Below, piece by piece: positions 1 through 9,390 of a stretch of DNA of 61,136 nt. The first letter of the stretch is position 1. The number at the start of each line of letters is the position of its first letter. The stretch comes from Planctomycetia bacterium. Lineage in GTDB: Bacteria > Planctomycetota > Planctomycetia > Pirellulales > Thermoguttaceae. The stretch covers positions 1 to 61,136 of the forward strand of contig JAUNBF010000002.1 of assembly GCA_030527185.1 (NCBI GenBank), read 5' to 3'. The notes below the pieces were generated by a model. That model ran no database searches. It saw nothing but the letters and a program-made list of their open reading frames with translations, and was not told the DNA's origin. A program made the position numbers and the translations under genes.

Positions 1-2
1 CC

Positions 3-806
3 GCCTCCAACGAAAAACTCCCCCCAGGTATCGGTCTGCGGCAATTTCCAGGCGACGACCCCGGCAACAACAATTTTGGCCTCCACGTTTTCCTGCTCCC
101 CTATCTGGAACAACAGGCGTTGTACGACCAGATTGATCAGACGCAAACTGTTTACCAATTCGTCCGCACCAGCCCGCAGACCAATCCCGTTTTGCAAACG
201 GTCATTCCGTCGTACGTCTGCCCCAGCTTCGGCGAGCCGCCTCTTTCCACGGTGAGTCCCGGCGGCTTTTTGTACGGCGGTTTGACAACCTATGTTGGCG
301 TTTGCGGAGCGTACCTCAGCGACTCGGATAACGCCAATCTTGGAGACGGCGTAACTCCTTTTACAATGCCAACTTATACAACATCGGGTCACGGCAATAT
401 CCCCGACAATGGCCTTTTTGCCTGGTGCCAGCAAATCTCTACCGGCACCGTCCGCGACGGCTTGAGCAACACCCTTTTGATGGGGGAAATGATTCAAAAA
501 GATACCACCGGCACCTACCCCGGCGGGAATCGGTGTTGGGTCATGGGAAGTTACTGGGGTGGCAAGACGGCTAAAGCGACGTACAGTATCAAAACTCTCC
601 GCTATCCCGTCAATCGACACTACAACCGCAACGATTCCCGCGACGCCCCGTTCAACCACTTCCCCTTCCGCTCCCACCATCCCGGCGGCTCCCACTTTGC
701 CCGAGGTGACGGCAGTGTCTCTTTCCAGTCCGAAGGAACCGACCTCCTCGTTCTCAAACGCCTCGCCACCCGCAGCGGTGGTGAAATCGTCCAGGAATCA
801 CTCTAA
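3..806 (+). CDS. DUF1559 family protein, 5'-truncated by the window edge
   Basis: The frame is open from the first bases of the window, so the N-terminus (expected to hold a pilin-like GFTLVELLVV segment) is missing. The visible part has the planctomycete DUF1559 hallmarks: LPPG near the start, FLLPYLEQQALYDQ, CPSF, a DGLSNTLLMGE block, and the C-terminal H-P-G-G-xx-FA-xx-DGSVSF motif. It ends in a LATRSGGEIV tail close to that of the DUF1559 gene near 37.5 kb. In this phylum such proteins occur in many paralogues, look like exported pseudopilins, and have no settled function. The TTG at 120 is a start only in the formal sense, because homologous sequence continues upstream of it. Family assignment is secure. 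Confidence 0.93.
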   Translation, partial: ASNEKLPPGIGLRQFPGDDPGNNNFGLHVFLLPYLEQQALYDQIDQTQTVYQFVRTSPQTNPVLQTVIPSYVCPSFGEPPLSTVSPGGFLYGGLTTYVGVCGAYLSDSDNANLGDGVTPFTMPTYTTSGHGNIPDNGLFAWCQQISTGTVRDGLSNTLLMGEMIQKDTTGTYPGGNRCWVMGSYWGGKTAKATYSIKTLRYPVNRHYNRNDSRDAPFNHFPFRSHHPGGSHFARGDGSVSFQSEGTDLLVLKRLATRSGGEIVQESL

Positions 807-935
807 ACGGGGGGCTGTTGCGGAAGGCAAAACGTGGTACAATAAGATATGGAAAGTCGATCGCGTCTCAAAACACGATGCAACACTTTTTAAAACGGTA
901 TTTCAGGCGTTTTCCTTTGCTTTGGCCCATATCCC

Positions 936-1658
936 ATGCCGGAATTGACATACGATTTGCACATCCACTCCTGTCTTTCGCCGTGTGGCGACGACGCGAT
1001 GACTCCCGCCAATATCGCTGGCATGGCCGCCATCAAAGAGTTGGACGTGATTGCCGTGACGGATCACAATTCGTGCAAAAATTGTCCTGCAGTCCTGGCC
1101 GCCGCGGAAGCTTTTGGCGTTCTGGCTATTCCGGGGATGGAAATGACGACCTCGGAAGAAGTCCATGCGGTCTGTCTTTTCCCGACGCTCGAGTCGGCGA
1201 TGGATTTCGACGCGATGGTTTACGGAAAACTGCTCCCCTTTCCGAATGACGAAACGATTTTCGGAAAACAGCAGATTTACAATGCCGACGATGAAATGGT
1301 GGGCACGGTTCCGTATTTGCTGATTAACAGTGTAGAGATTTCGTTCGATGGACTGTGGGACTTGGCGCGTTCGTACGACGGCGTGATGTTTCCGGCTCAC
1401 ATCGAAAAATCGAGCAACAGTCTGTTGGCCAACCTCGGTTTTGTGCCGCCGGACAGCCGTTTCAAGACGTTTGAGTTGAAGGACTTGGGAAAGTTACACG
1501 CCGTTCGACAGGCCAATCCCTATCTGGAGACGTGCCAGGTGTTGCATAATTCGGATGCTCATTACCTGGAACATATTCACGAGCCGGAATGGAAATTGCG
1601 GGTGGAGGAGCCGACCGTGGCGGGTGTTCTGGCGGCTATCCGCAGTCCGTTGTTATGA
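936..1658 (+). CDS. PHP-domain metal-dependent phosphoesterase
   Basis: This 240-residue protein starts with the PHP signature DLHIHSCLSPCG (metal ligands H9 and H11), followed by TDH at 42-44, a GMEM segment with E69, H77 in EEVHAVC, and a C-terminal HNSDAH. These are the usual ligands of the polymerase-and-histidinol-phosphatase fold, which holds two or three metals and hydrolyses phosphoester bonds. It is full length for the short stand-alone PHP proteins, whose substrates are often nucleotides or unknown. The ATG has no strong Shine-Dalgarno. The ABC ATPase gene follows after 27 bases on the same strand, so the two are probably co-transcribed. The exact substrate cannot be read from the sequence. 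Confidence 0.85.
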   Translation: MPELTYDLHIHSCLSPCGDDAMTPANIAGMAAIKELDVIAVTDHNSCKNCPAVLAAAEAFGVLAIPGMEMTTSEEVHAVCLFPTLESAMDFDAMVYGKLLPFPNDETIFGKQQIYNADDEMVGTVPYLLINSVEISFDGLWDLARSYDGVMFPAHIEKSSNSLLANLGFVPPDSRFKTFELKDLGKLHAVRQANPYLETCQVLHNSDAHYLEHIHEPEWKLRVEEPTVAGVLAAIRSPLL

Positions 1659-1685
1659 AAAAAACGAAAATTCTGTAAAGTGGTG

Positions 1686-2474
1686 ATGATGAAAGCTCTT
1701 TCGATTCAAAACGCGACGGTTCGTCTGGAGGGAAAAACGATTCTTCGTGAGATTACGTGGGAAGTGAATGTTGGAGAACGCTATTTTCTCCTGGGGGCGA
1801 ACGGTGCGGGAAAAACGACGTTGGTGAAGGTGATTACCGGTTTCCTCTGGCCGTTGTATGGAGCCAAAGTGGAACTGCTGGGGAAAAAGTTCGGGGAAGT
1901 GAATTTGCTGGAATTGCGGAAACAGATTGCCTGGGTTAGTCCGATGATGCACCAGTGGATGACAAATCCGCAGTGGACGGGAAAAGAAATAGTGATTTCG
2001 GGAATTGATTCCACGATCGGCCTTTACCGGAAAGTGACAGAAACGGAACTCGCCCAGGCAACCGAACTTTTACGGCTTCTGCGGGCAGAACATCTCCTGA
2101 ATCAGCCGCTGCGAACGATGTCGTCGGGGGAGCAGGTGAAAGTGCTGATTGCACGGGCACTGATGACAGAGCCGCAGATGATGATTCTCGACGAACCGAG
2201 TGTCTATCTGGATGTGACGGGACGGGAATTTCTGCTCCGAACGATTGAGGAACTGGCACGGAAACGGCCGGAATTGACGATTTTGTTCATCACGCAGCGA
2301 ATCGAAGATATTCTGCCCATTTTCGAGCGAGGAATGATTCTCAAACAGGGCGAAATCATGGCCGCGGGATGGCGAGAGGAAATCCTGACGGAAGAAAACC
2401 TGAAAAAAGCGTTTGAAATGGAACTTCGGTTGACTCGAACGCGATCGGGACGACTTTGGACGGTGATAGAGTAG
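1686..2474 (+). CDS. ABC transporter ATP-binding protein, orphan, H-loop His replaced by Gln
   Basis: A single ABC nucleotide-binding domain. Counting from the GTG two codons upstream of this ATG, the Walker A motif GANGAGKTT is at about 39-47, a signature variant TMSSGEQ at about 146-152, and Walker B MMILDEP at about 167-173. It resembles the ModF-like or iron-complex-type ATPases. The switch position, normally His in an (V/I)TH motif, reads FITQ, so the H-loop histidine is Gln. The signature is also degenerate (SSGEQ instead of SGGQ). No permease gene lies beside it; the upstream neighbour is the PHP gene. It may serve a permease encoded elsewhere, or act as a non-transport ABC protein. 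A strong terminator follows directly. Start choice is uncertain by two or three codons (GTG GTG ATG ATG run). Confidence 0.82.
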   Translation: MMKALSIQNATVRLEGKTILREITWEVNVGERYFLLGANGAGKTTLVKVITGFLWPLYGAKVELLGKKFGEVNLLELRKQIAWVSPMMHQWMTNPQWTGKEIVISGIDSTIGLYRKVTETELAQATELLRLLRAEHLLNQPLRTMSSGEQVKVLIARALMTEPQMMILDEPSVYLDVTGREFLLRTIEELARKRPELTILFITQRIEDILPIFERGMILKQGEIMAAGWREEILTEENLKKAFEMELRLTRTRSGRLWTVIE

Positions 2475-2501
2475 GCTTTTTTCTGAAAATAAACACAATA
2501 A

Positions 2502-2556
2502 CCCCTCTGGCGGAACGAAGTCAAAATTTCTCCATTCCGTCTGAGGGGCTTTTTTC
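2502..2556 (+). terminator. Rho-independent terminator after the ABC ATPase gene
   Basis: The arms CCCCTC..CGGAA (2502-2515) and TTCCG..GAGGGG (2534-2548) pair with a three-base internal mismatch. The hairpin is followed directly by a T run. It ends the PHP/ABC transcript and separates it from the convergent lipoprotein gene. Confidence 0.75.
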
Positions 2557-2579
2557 ACGAAAATTCGTGGAACTTACAA

Positions 2580-2855
2580 TTACAGCGGTGCCGGCTCAAT
2601 GACCGTCGTGCCGGTGGTGGGCACACCTGTGGTGCAGGTCGCGCAGGAACCTGGCATCGTTGTAGCGCATCCGGTCGAACAAACCGGAGCGCAGGTAAAG
2701 CAATCGTCCACGACAGGCGCATCCACAACAGGATAGCAAACCTGCTGACGTTGCCGGAACGGGTTCCAGCTACTGCACGAATCCCTGTCCGAGCGGCACC
2801 CAAGGCCAACCACGATGACCGAGGCGGCAAAAGCAAAAATCATCATTTTTCTCAT
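2580..2855 (-). CDS. Small Cys-rich lipoprotein
   Basis: A 91-residue protein with a clear lipoprotein signal: MRKMMIF, a hydrophobic stretch, then the lipobox VGLGC with Cys20 as the expected acylated residue. The mature part is rich in Cys, Thr, Pro and Val. It contains SSWNPFRQ, repeated VVD segments and a TCAPVC..GCATT..CATCTT pattern, typical of small planctomycete lipoproteins of unknown function. A GGGAG Shine-Dalgarno lies seven bases before the ATG, which fixes the start. The cysteines beyond the lipobox could be disulfide-bonded in the periplasm or bind metal. It is transcribed away from the Cys-rich exported protein that follows on the other strand. Confidence 0.78.
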   Translation of the reverse strand: MRKMMIFAFAASVIVVGLGCRSDRDSCSSWNPFRQRQQVCYPVVDAPVVDDCFTCAPVCSTGCATTMPGSCATCTTGVPTTGTTVIEPAPL

Positions 2856-3282
2856 TGTTTTTCTCCCTAAACGATATTATGAATGGTTTGAAAACCTCAC
2901 TTCATACTTTATCCGTACAAAACATTCAATCCGAATAAACATTCTAATATTATTTTACACCCAAATCGCTGTAACGCCAACTATTGGAATCTCTTTTTTC
3001 ACCAGTTTTTTTCAGGAAAATTTTTCCAATTTCGGGTTATCGGGATTGTATCGATTATGCGGATTATTCTCGATTTGCCGTCAAAGTTTACGTGATTTCA
3101 CTAACCGGAACAACGCCGGGGATTTTTAAGAACTTTTATGACGAAAAAAACAATTGTATCAAAGATAGTAATTGTATCGCCCGATATTTTCAGTAACGCC
3201 TGAGGTGGTTTTGTTGAGTATCAGCAGACAGGCGTTTGGTTAAAAAGTTTTCATGATAGGAACTCCTAACGGGAGGAATACG
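2856..3282. other. Divergent intergenic region, AT-rich, with repeats before the Cys-rich gene
   Basis: No gene is seen here. The stretch carries promoters for two divergent genes, but I see no consensus pair. Two features stand out: a direct repeat AATTGTATC at 3152-3160 and 3170-3178, and an 8-bp inverted repeat AACGCCTG/CAGGCGTT with arms 3195-3202 and 3229-3236. The inverted repeat lies in the probable 5' leader of the downstream gene. A 4-bp stem (CTCC with GGAG) could also cover that gene's Shine-Dalgarno, but it is short. Confidence 0.4.
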
Positions 3283-3762
3283 ATGAAGAGTTTCATGAGT
3301 GTTTGTTTTGTGTTTTTGCTCACGATGGGATTGTGTGCGGTCAGTTTTGCCAGCGACTGCGGATGCGCGGCTCCGGCACCGATGGCCAATTGTGGTCCGG
3401 CCTGTGGTCCAGTTTACGACCCCTGCGGCCCCAAGGAAATTTGCACGCCGTTCAATGGCTTTTTCCTGAATCTGTTTTCGCGACCGGTTTGTTGCGAACC
3501 ATGTGCCCCGGCAGCTTGCGAACCATGTGCCCCGGCTCCGGCACCAGCAGCGTGTGCCCCGGCTTGTGAACCGGTGTGCGTACAGCCCTGTGCGTTGCCG
3601 TGCGCACCGTTCAATGGTTTTTTCCGCAATCTCTTTGCTCCGGCCTGTGGTTGTGGATGTGAAGTGGTGGACTGCGGATGCGCGGCTCCGGCTTGTGCCC
3701 CGGCTCCGGCTTGTGCCCCTGCTCCGGCCTGTACTCCGGCACCTGCTCCGGCAGTCAATTAA
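3283..3762 (+). CDS. Exported Cys/Pro/Ala-rich protein with a duplicated PFNGFFxNLF motif
   Basis: A 159-residue protein. A GGGAGG Shine-Dalgarno six bases upstream supports this ATG over the GTP-rich ten-codon extension. The signal peptide (KSFMSVCFVFLLTMGLCAVSFA) is followed by a mature protein made of CGCAAP, CEPCAPA and CAPAPA units. PFNGFFLNLF and PFNGFFRNLF form two spaced copies of one module, and DCGCAAP also occurs twice. Similar low-complexity Cys/Pro-rich exported proteins are known in planctomycetes, whose cell surface is proteinaceous and disulfide-rich. A structural role in the envelope is therefore plausible but inferred. The extreme amino-acid bias makes homology-based function prediction unreliable. 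A rho-independent terminator follows at once. Confidence 0.8.
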   Translation: MKSFMSVCFVFLLTMGLCAVSFASDCGCAAPAPMANCGPACGPVYDPCGPKEICTPFNGFFLNLFSRPVCCEPCAPAACEPCAPAPAPAACAPACEPVCVQPCALPCAPFNGFFRNLFAPACGCGCEVVDCGCAAPACAPAPACAPAPACTPAPAPAVN

Positions 3763-3788
3763 GATTTTGATGAAAAAATGACAAAAAA

Positions 3789-3823
3789 CCGCCAGAGAAG
3801 CAATTTCCCTGGCGTTTTTTTTT
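3789..3823 (+). terminator. Rho-independent terminator
   Basis: CGCCAGAG and CCCTGGCG (arms 3790-3797 and 3807-3814) form a hairpin with a short loop, followed by nine T. It terminates the Cys-rich protein gene. Confidence 0.85.
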
Positions 3824-4096
3824 CTAATCCGCTATTCTTTTCCTTTTCCTGAGGGATACCGCGTTTAGCGATGAGTGTTCTACAATGGAAACCACTTCCC
3901 CACTTCTGAACCATCCCCGTCCTTCGAGCTACCTCTCCCCAAAAAGGGGATGATATGGAGGGGAATTACGTCTTTGCGATTGGAAGGATGTTTAGTTATT
4001 GAAAAGTAACAATTACCTATTGACAAGAAAGCAAAGTCGGTTATAATCACAATATTGAATCTGTACGCAACATAGTCATTGGGAGGCATTGCCAAA
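3824..4096. other. Intergenic region with a degenerate palindromic repeat and the RND promoter
   Basis: No gene is seen. Around 3894-3962 lies a patch with short GC arms (CCTCTCCCC, AAAAA, GGGGATGAT). It resembles the palindromic repeat pair found near 19.4 kb. The rest is the promoter and leader of the efflux operon. Confidence 0.45.
4020..4047 (+). promoter_or_regulatory. Consensus sigma-70-type promoter of the RND efflux operon
   Basis: A perfect TTGACA (4020-4025) and a perfect TATAAT (4042-4047) are 16 bases apart. They lie about 50 bases before the ATG of the membrane fusion protein. I saw no obvious operator palindrome over it, so constitutive expression or an unseen local regulator are both possible. 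Confidence 0.8.
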
Positions 4097-5335
4097 ATGT
4101 TTCAAAGATTAGCCGCAATTGTTATGGTGAGTGGGGTTTTGGGAATGATGATTTCCCAGCCCGTCTTTTCGCAGGCGCCGGGAGCGATGCCTCCGCCAGC
4201 CGTGTTTACCGGTAAGGTGATTGCCAAGAATCCGGTTATTGTCAGGAAGTATGTCGGTGCGTTTGAAGCCATTGAAAAAGTCGATTCCATGGCGCGAGTT
4301 TCCGGGTTCATCACCAATGTCGCCTTTCAGGAAGGGGATTTGGTGAAAAAAGGGGACTTGCTCTTTGAGATTGAGGAAGTTCGCTACAAGGCGGCCTACG
4401 ATTCCTCCGTCGCCAGTGTGGCGCAGGCCAAAGCGACGATTCTTCAAGCCAAAGCGAATATCGCCCAAACGGAAGCGAGTATTCGGTATGCCCAGTCAAC
4501 GTTCCGGCGAAATGAGGAGTTGTTTGAATCCGGGGCGGCGGTGTCGAAAGATGAGGTGGAAAATACGCAGAGTACGCTGGATGGTCTCGAAGCTCAGTTG
4601 CAGGCCAACAAGGCGGCACTGGAAGCGGCCACCGCGCAGTTGGCTTCTGCGGAAGCGGCGAAGGTTTTGGCGGAGGATGACCTGAAACAGACGAAGATTT
4701 ACGCGATGATTACCGGTCGTGCAGGTCGATTGGCCTACACGTTGGGGAATTATGTTACCCCTTCCACGCCGGCGCTTGTGACGGTGGTTCAGATGGATCC
4801 GATGTATGTCCGTTTTTCGATGAGTGAAAAGGATTTCACGACGTTTTTCGGAAATGTGAATAAATTGAAGGAGACCGCCTCGCTGAAAATCCAGTTGGCG
4901 AATGGCAATTATTATGATTTGCCGGGAGAGATTGCGTTTTTGGACAACTCGGTCAAGACTTCGGTCGACTCGATTCAAATTTGGGCGAAATTTCCGAATC
5001 CCGACGAATTGCTCAATGCTGGCGGTATTGCCCGTGTACACATGACGTATGAGGAGAAGGAGCCGAAGCCGGCCGTCAAAGTCACCGCCGTCATGCACGA
5101 TGGTGATGGTGCCTACGTTTACGTTCTGGGGAAGGGTAACAAGGCGGAAATGCGTCGCGTGCAGATCGGAATGGCAGATCAGAATTACCAGACGATTCGC
5201 AGTGGTCTGAAAGTGGGCGAAACGGTCGTCGTCGATGGGACGCACAAAGTCGTCCATGGAATGACGGTGCAGCCGCAGGTGGAAGATGCGCAGCAGGAGA
5301 CGAAAACGCCTGCCCAGAAGGAGGCTGCTCAATGA
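4097..5335 (+). CDS. RND efflux pump periplasmic adaptor (membrane fusion protein)
   Basis: The order is that of AcrA/MexA-type adaptors: a signal peptide ([26 protein letters not shown]), then a biotinyl-lipoyl half-motif ([26 protein letters not shown]). A long Ala/Gln-rich coiled-coil hairpin, about residues 100-200, follows. The second lipoyl half ([25 protein letters not shown]), a beta-barrel domain and a membrane-proximal domain with VRRVQIG-like strands come last. It bridges the inner-membrane pump and an outer-membrane channel, but no TolC-like gene is present in this window. A GGGAGG Shine-Dalgarno lies ten bases before the chosen ATG; the TTG six codons upstream would lie inside it. 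The stop overlaps the start of the pump gene (ATGA), indicating translational coupling. Confidence 0.93.
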   Translation: MFQRLAAIVMVSGVLGMMISQPVFSQAPGAMPPPAVFTGKVIAKNPVIVRKYVGAFEAIEKVDSMARVSGFITNVAFQEGDLVKKGDLLFEIEEVRYKAAYDSSVASVAQAKATILQAKANIAQTEASIRYAQSTFRRNEELFESGAAVSKDEVENTQSTLDGLEAQLQANKAALEAATAQLASAEAAKVLAEDDLKQTKIYAMITGRAGRLAYTLGNYVTPSTPALVTVVQMDPMYVRFSMSEKDFTTFFGNVNKLKETASLKIQLANGNYYDLPGEIAFLDNSVKTSVDSIQIWAKFPNPDELLNAGGIARVHMTYEEKEPKPAVKVTAVMHDGDGAYVYVLGKGNKAEMRRVQIGMADQNYQTIRSGLKVGETVVVDGTHKVVHGMTVQPQVEDAQQETKTPAQKEAAQ

Positions 5336-8300
5336 TTTCGGGGATTTTTATTGAACGTCCCAAATTGGCGTTTGTGATCAGTATTCTGTTTGTGCTGGCG
5401 GGATGTTTGAGCCTTCCGAACCTGCCGATTGCGGAATACCCGGAAATTGCTCCGCCGCAGGTGGTCGTTTCGTGTAGCTATCCAGGCGCCAGCGCTTCCG
5501 ATATTGCCGACAGCGTGGCGGCTCCGATGGAGTCGAACATGAACGGGCTGGAGGATTTGCTTTATTTCACCTCCACGTCGGACAACAGTGGAAACTACCA
5601 GCTGACGATTTTCTTCAAGTATGGTACGGACTCCGATATTGCCCAGGTCAACGTCCAGAACGCGGTGAAACTGGTGGAACCGGTATTGCCGGCGGAAGTG
5701 AAGGCGTTGGGAATCAACGTTTACAAACGCTCGGCAGATATTTTGAGCGTGTTCGCGTTCAGTGCCGACCCGGAAAAAATGTCGGTTTTGGAACTGGCAA
5801 ACTATGTGAAAACGAATGTCCGTGACAACGTGGCGCGTGTCGATGGCGTTGCTTTTGCCATGGCATTTTCCGACCAGCACTACAGTATGCGAGTCTGGCT
5901 CGACCCACTGATGATGTCGGCAATGGGGATTTCCGCGCAGGAAGTTTCCGCCGCCATCCAGGGGCAAAATATTCAGGCCGCGGCTGGCTCGGTCGGTATT
6001 GAGGAGAGTAACGATTACCTCCAGTACAAAATCAACGTCAAGGGACGTTTGAAAACGGCTCACGAATTTGAGAATATCGTCGTTCGTTCCGATGGCGAAG
6101 GGGGAATTGTCAAATTGGGCGATATTTCCCGCGTGGAAATTGGAAGCGAATCGTACGCGGGCAGCGCGATGGTGGATGGCAGGGATATGGTTCCGGTCGT
6201 GATTTTCCGAAATACCGACTCCAACGCCCTGGCCACGGTGGAAGCTGCCAAAGAGGAAATCGAACGTCTGTCGAAAAGTTTTCCCGAAGGAATGACATAC
6301 AAAATCCAGTACGATCCGACGCGATTTATCGTCGTTTCGCTGCGGGAAATCGTGCAGACGTTGGTGGTGGCGTTGATTCTGGTGATTGCGGTGACGTATC
6401 TCTTTTTGCAAGACTGGCGAGCCACGATCATTCCCGCGTTGGCGATTCCTGTATCGTTGTTGGGGACGTTTCCGTTCCTGCTGGCGATGGGGTTCAGTAT
6501 CAACGTGTTGACGATGTTCGGGTTGATTCTGGTGATTGGATCGTTGGTGGACGACGCGATTGTCGTGGTGGAGAACGTCATGACCTCCATCGAAAAAGGG
6601 ATGACGCCGAAAGAGGCTACCCGCCATGGAATGATGCAGATCACCAGTGCGGTCATTGCCACGACGCTGGTGACGGTGGCGATTTACGTGCCGTTGTGTT
6701 TTTATGGCGGAATGGTCGGGATGATCTATCTCCAGTTTGCCGTCACGATGTGTATCGCCCTGGTGATTTCCACGATCAACGCCCTGACGCTCAGTCCGGC
6801 CTTGTGTGTTTTGATTCTCAAACAGCGTAAGGGAAAGAAGTGGGACCTCTTTTTGCCGTTCAACAAAGCGTTGGAATGGACGCGGTCGCGTTACCTCGGA
6901 GCGTGCGGTTTTCTGGTGCGTCGAGGGTTGGTGACGCTGGTTCTGTTCTGTGGCGTTTTGTATGTGAACTACGTTTTCTTCAACTCCACGCCGACCTCCT
7001 TCCTGCCGACGGAGGATAAGGGAGCGATTATGGTGAATGTGGAGTTGGCACCTGGCTCGTCCGTCAGCCGAACACGCCGTGTCATGGAAAAATTGAGTGA
7101 TATGGTGAAGGGTATGCCGGGGATGGAAAGTGCGCTGGCCGTTTCGGGATACAGTTTCCTCGGCGGCAACGGTGAGAACAACGGCATGATGATTATGGAC
7201 CTGAATCACTGGGATGAGCGAACCACGCCAGAACTGCAATTGGATCCGATTCTCCAGAAGGTGCAGGGGATGATGTTGGGCGTTCCTGAGGCACGAATCA
7301 TCTGCTTCACCCCCCCGGCCATTATGGGGTTGGGCGCGGTTGGAGGTGTTTCGTTCAACCTCTGTTCGACGGGAGATGTTTCCCCGACCGATTTGTCGAA
7401 AGAGACGAAACGGGTGATGGGAATCCTCAACGACCGGGAGAAATTTCCCGAAACGTTGATGGCGTCGAGCAACTACAATGCCGACACGCCGCAGCTAAAC
7501 TTGAAAATTGATCGCGACAAGGCGGAAACGCTGGAAGTTCCGATTAATAGCATTTTTACGACGTTACAAAGTAAGCTGGCGTCGCTTTACATCAACGACT
7601 TCAACCTCTATGGATTCACGTTCCGCGTCCGTATTCAGTCGCAGTCGGACGAACGCAGTACCCGTGAGGATATTGGCAATATCTACGTTCCGAGTTCGCG
7701 TGGCGAGATGGTGCCGCTCAGTTCGCTGGCGGACATTGAGTACGAAGTCGGGCCGCAGCAGGTGGTGCGTTTTAACCAGATGTTGGCAGCCACGTTCAAT
7801 GCCAACGCGGATGCGACACAGGTCAGTACCGGTGAGTACATGAACAAAATCGAGAACATGGAGATTCCCAGCAATTATCGCGTCGAATGGATCGATATGA
7901 GTTATCAGGAAAAGCAAAACCAGGGGAAAATCACGTACCTCATGGCGTTGGCGATGGTTTTCGGGTATCTGTTTTTGGTGGCTCAGTACGAAAGCTGGAC
8001 GGTTCCGATCCCGGTGATGCTCTCCACGGTCGTCGCCGTGTTGGGTGCCTTGATCGGGCTTCAGATCACGGACGAACACCTGAGTATTTACGCTCAGTTG
8101 GGCTTGATCATGCTGATTGGTCTGGCGAGTAAAAACGCGATTCTGATGGTGGAATTTTCCAAAACGGAGCGTGAGGCGGGACAGAGCATTGCCGACGCGG
8201 CATTGAGTGGCGCGGAACAGCGTTTTCGTGCGGTGTTGATGACGGCCTGGTCGTTCATCCTCGGCGTATGGCCGTTGGTCATTGCGACAGGGGCTGGCTC

Positions 8301-8502
8301 GGCAAGTCGGCGGGCAATTGGAATCACGACGTTTTACGGAATGCTTTTGGCGACGTGCGTGGGAATTGTCTTTATTCCCGCGTTGTATGCCCTTTGCCAG
8401 CGGATACGAGAATTCTTCCAGCGTTGGCGACGTGGTCGTCGGGAAGAGTATCAGAGAAAACTGGACGCCATGGATCAGGAAGAAAATCCACAAATTTCCT
8501 GA
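5332..8502 (+). CDS. RND-family efflux transporter, inner-membrane pump (HAE1/AcrB type)
   Basis: At 1056 residues this is full length for hydrophobe/amphiphile efflux RND proteins. It has the N-terminal membrane helix ([19 protein letters not shown]) and two large periplasmic loops. The proton-relay residues are D407 and D408 in [13 protein letters not shown], the same numbers as in E. coli AcrB. K934 in [13 protein letters not shown] matches AcrB K940. The [13 protein letters not shown] and LPTEDKG segments are also typical. It uses proton-motive force to export drugs, bile salts, fatty acids or other amphiphiles; the substrate cannot be predicted. Its ATG overlaps the adaptor stop by four bases. 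A terminator hairpin follows about 30 bases downstream. Confidence 0.95.
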   Translation: MISGIFIERPKLAFVISILFVLAGCLSLPNLPIAEYPEIAPPQVVVSCSYPGASASDIADSVAAPMESNMNGLEDLLYFTSTSDNSGNYQLTIFFKYGTDSDIAQVNVQNAVKLVEPVLPAEVKALGINVYKRSADILSVFAFSADPEKMSVLELANYVKTNVRDNVARVDGVAFAMAFSDQHYSMRVWLDPLMMSAMGISAQEVSAAIQGQNIQAAAGSVGIEESNDYLQYKINVKGRLKTAHEFENIVVRSDGEGGIVKLGDISRVEIGSESYAGSAMVDGRDMVPVVIFRNTDSNALATVEAAKEEIERLSKSFPEGMTYKIQYDPTRFIVVSLREIVQTLVVALILVIAVTYLFLQDWRATIIPALAIPVSLLGTFPFLLAMGFSINVLTMFGLILVIGSLVDDAIVVVENVMTSIEKGMTPKEATRHGMMQITSAVIATTLVTVAIYVPLCFYGGMVGMIYLQFAVTMCIALVISTINALTLSPALCVLILKQRKGKKWDLFLPFNKALEWTRSRYLGACGFLVRRGLVTLVLFCGVLYVNYVFFNSTPTSFLPTEDKGAIMVNVELAPGSSVSRTRRVMEKLSDMVKGMPGMESALAVSGYSFLGGNGENNGMMIMDLNHWDERTTPELQLDPILQKVQGMMLGVPEARIICFTPPAIMGLGAVGGVSFNLCSTGDVSPTDLSKETKRVMGILNDREKFPETLMASSNYNADTPQLNLKIDRDKAETLEVPINSIFTTLQSKLASLYINDFNLYGFTFRVRIQSQSDERSTREDIGNIYVPSSRGEMVPLSSLADIEYEVGPQQVVRFNQMLAATFNANADATQVSTGEYMNKIENMEIPSNYRVEWIDMSYQEKQNQGKITYLMALAMVFGYLFLVAQYESWTVPIPVMLSTVVAVLGALIGLQITDEHLSIYAQLGLIMLIGLASKNAILMVEFSKTEREAGQSIADAALSGAEQRFRAVLMTAWSFILGVWPLVIATGAGSASRRAIGITTFYGMLLATCVGIVFIPALYALCQRIREFFQRWRRGRREEYQRKLDAMDQEENPQIS

Positions 8503-8529
8503 TACGGGTACAGCAGGTATTTTTTTCAT

Positions 8530-8565
8530 CCGGTGTTTCGTCCAGTACGGATCACCGGTTTTTTA
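8530..8565 (+). terminator. Probable terminator of the RND operon
   Basis: CCGGTG (8530-8535) pairs with CACCGG (8553-8558), followed by six T. A second hairpin (TGGGAGG/CCTCCCA, 8582-8605) lies just downstream but lacks a T run. Confidence 0.65.
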
Positions 8566-8796
8566 TGCCCATTCTTATGGGTGGGAGGATGCGGCAGGCC
8601 TCCCATTCTCCCTGAAAAATTCCTGAGCGGGGTTGCGATAAATCATGGAAACGTATCGAATTTCCACCATTTGCGAAACTCCGCTCTAGTATTTTCCCGA
8701 ATTTCTGGTAAAATGCAAGGAGGAATTGGTTTCCGGGGAAATTTTTTGAGGTATTTCGTCCAAAGAAAAACAAGAGACATATTTTATGAGGACTCG

Positions 8797-9360
8797 ATGA
8801 TAGCCAAAGATATTAAACGTGGAATGATCATGGTTTACAATGGTGAGCCGTGCATGATGGAAGGTGTGATGGTCCAGACCCCTTCCGCGCGTGGGGCGGC
8901 AACGCTCTACAAATTTCGGGCAAGGAACCTGCTCTCGAAGCAAAAAGTCGACATTACGCTCAAAGGTGGCGAGTCGCTCGACGAAGCGGATTTTCGGAAA
9001 CGTGCGGTGAAATACCTTTACGCCGATCCTGAAAAGATGTACTTCATGGACGAGGAAAACTACGAGCAGTACGAACTGACGCACGAAGAAGTTGGTGAGG
9101 AAAAGAACTATCTGACCGAGGAGTTGGAAGGAATCATGGTGCTGATTTACAACGATCAGCCTGTTGGGATTTCGGTTCCGTTTACCATCACGCTGAAGAT
9201 TGTTCAGTGCGACCCGGGCGTTCGCGGCAACTCCGCCACGTCGCGTTCCAAACCAGCCACCCTGGAAACCGGGTTGATTATCCAGGTTCCCGAATATATC
9301 GAAGAGGGAACGTTGGTGAAAGTCGATTCCCGTACCGGAGAGTACCTGTCGCGAGCTTAA
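8797..9360 (+). CDS. efpL: Elongation factor P-like protein, EfpL/YeiP type
   Basis: A 187-residue, three-domain EF-P fold. It reads closest to E. coli YeiP (EfpL): TPSARGAATLYKFR matches YeiP's SPTARGAATLYKMR, and the C-terminal part has ATSRSKPATLETGLIIQVPEYIEEG. The domain I tip residue that EF-P modifies is Arg (R32), as in YeiP and in rhamnosylated EF-Ps, not Lys. EF-P family proteins bind between the ribosomal P and E sites and relieve stalling at proline stretches; EfpL has been reported to have a broader motif range. The frame stays open far upstream, but MIAKDIKRGM aligns with the family start and has GAGGA four bases before it. No modification enzyme (EarP, EpmA) is visible nearby. 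Confidence 0.88.
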   Translation: MIAKDIKRGMIMVYNGEPCMMEGVMVQTPSARGAATLYKFRARNLLSKQKVDITLKGGESLDEADFRKRAVKYLYADPEKMYFMDEENYEQYELTHEEVGEEKNYLTEELEGIMVLIYNDQPVGISVPFTITLKIVQCDPGVRGNSATSRSKPATLETGLIIQVPEYIEEGTLVKVDSRTGEYLSRA

Positions 9361-9390
9361 GATTCCATCCTTTTTCAAAGAATATTATCG

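Noticed and set aside
5329..7239. Long open frame on the minus strand (636 codons) opposite the RND pump gene
   Set aside because: It is rich in His, Arg, Gln and Asn, with no recognisable motif, which is the typical mirror of a GC-biased coding strand. The plus-strand RND reading has intact catalytic residues.
8533..8796. N-terminal extension of the EF-P-like frame
   Set aside because: The extension covers a terminator hairpin and intergenic sequence. The family start and a Shine-Dalgarno are at 8797.
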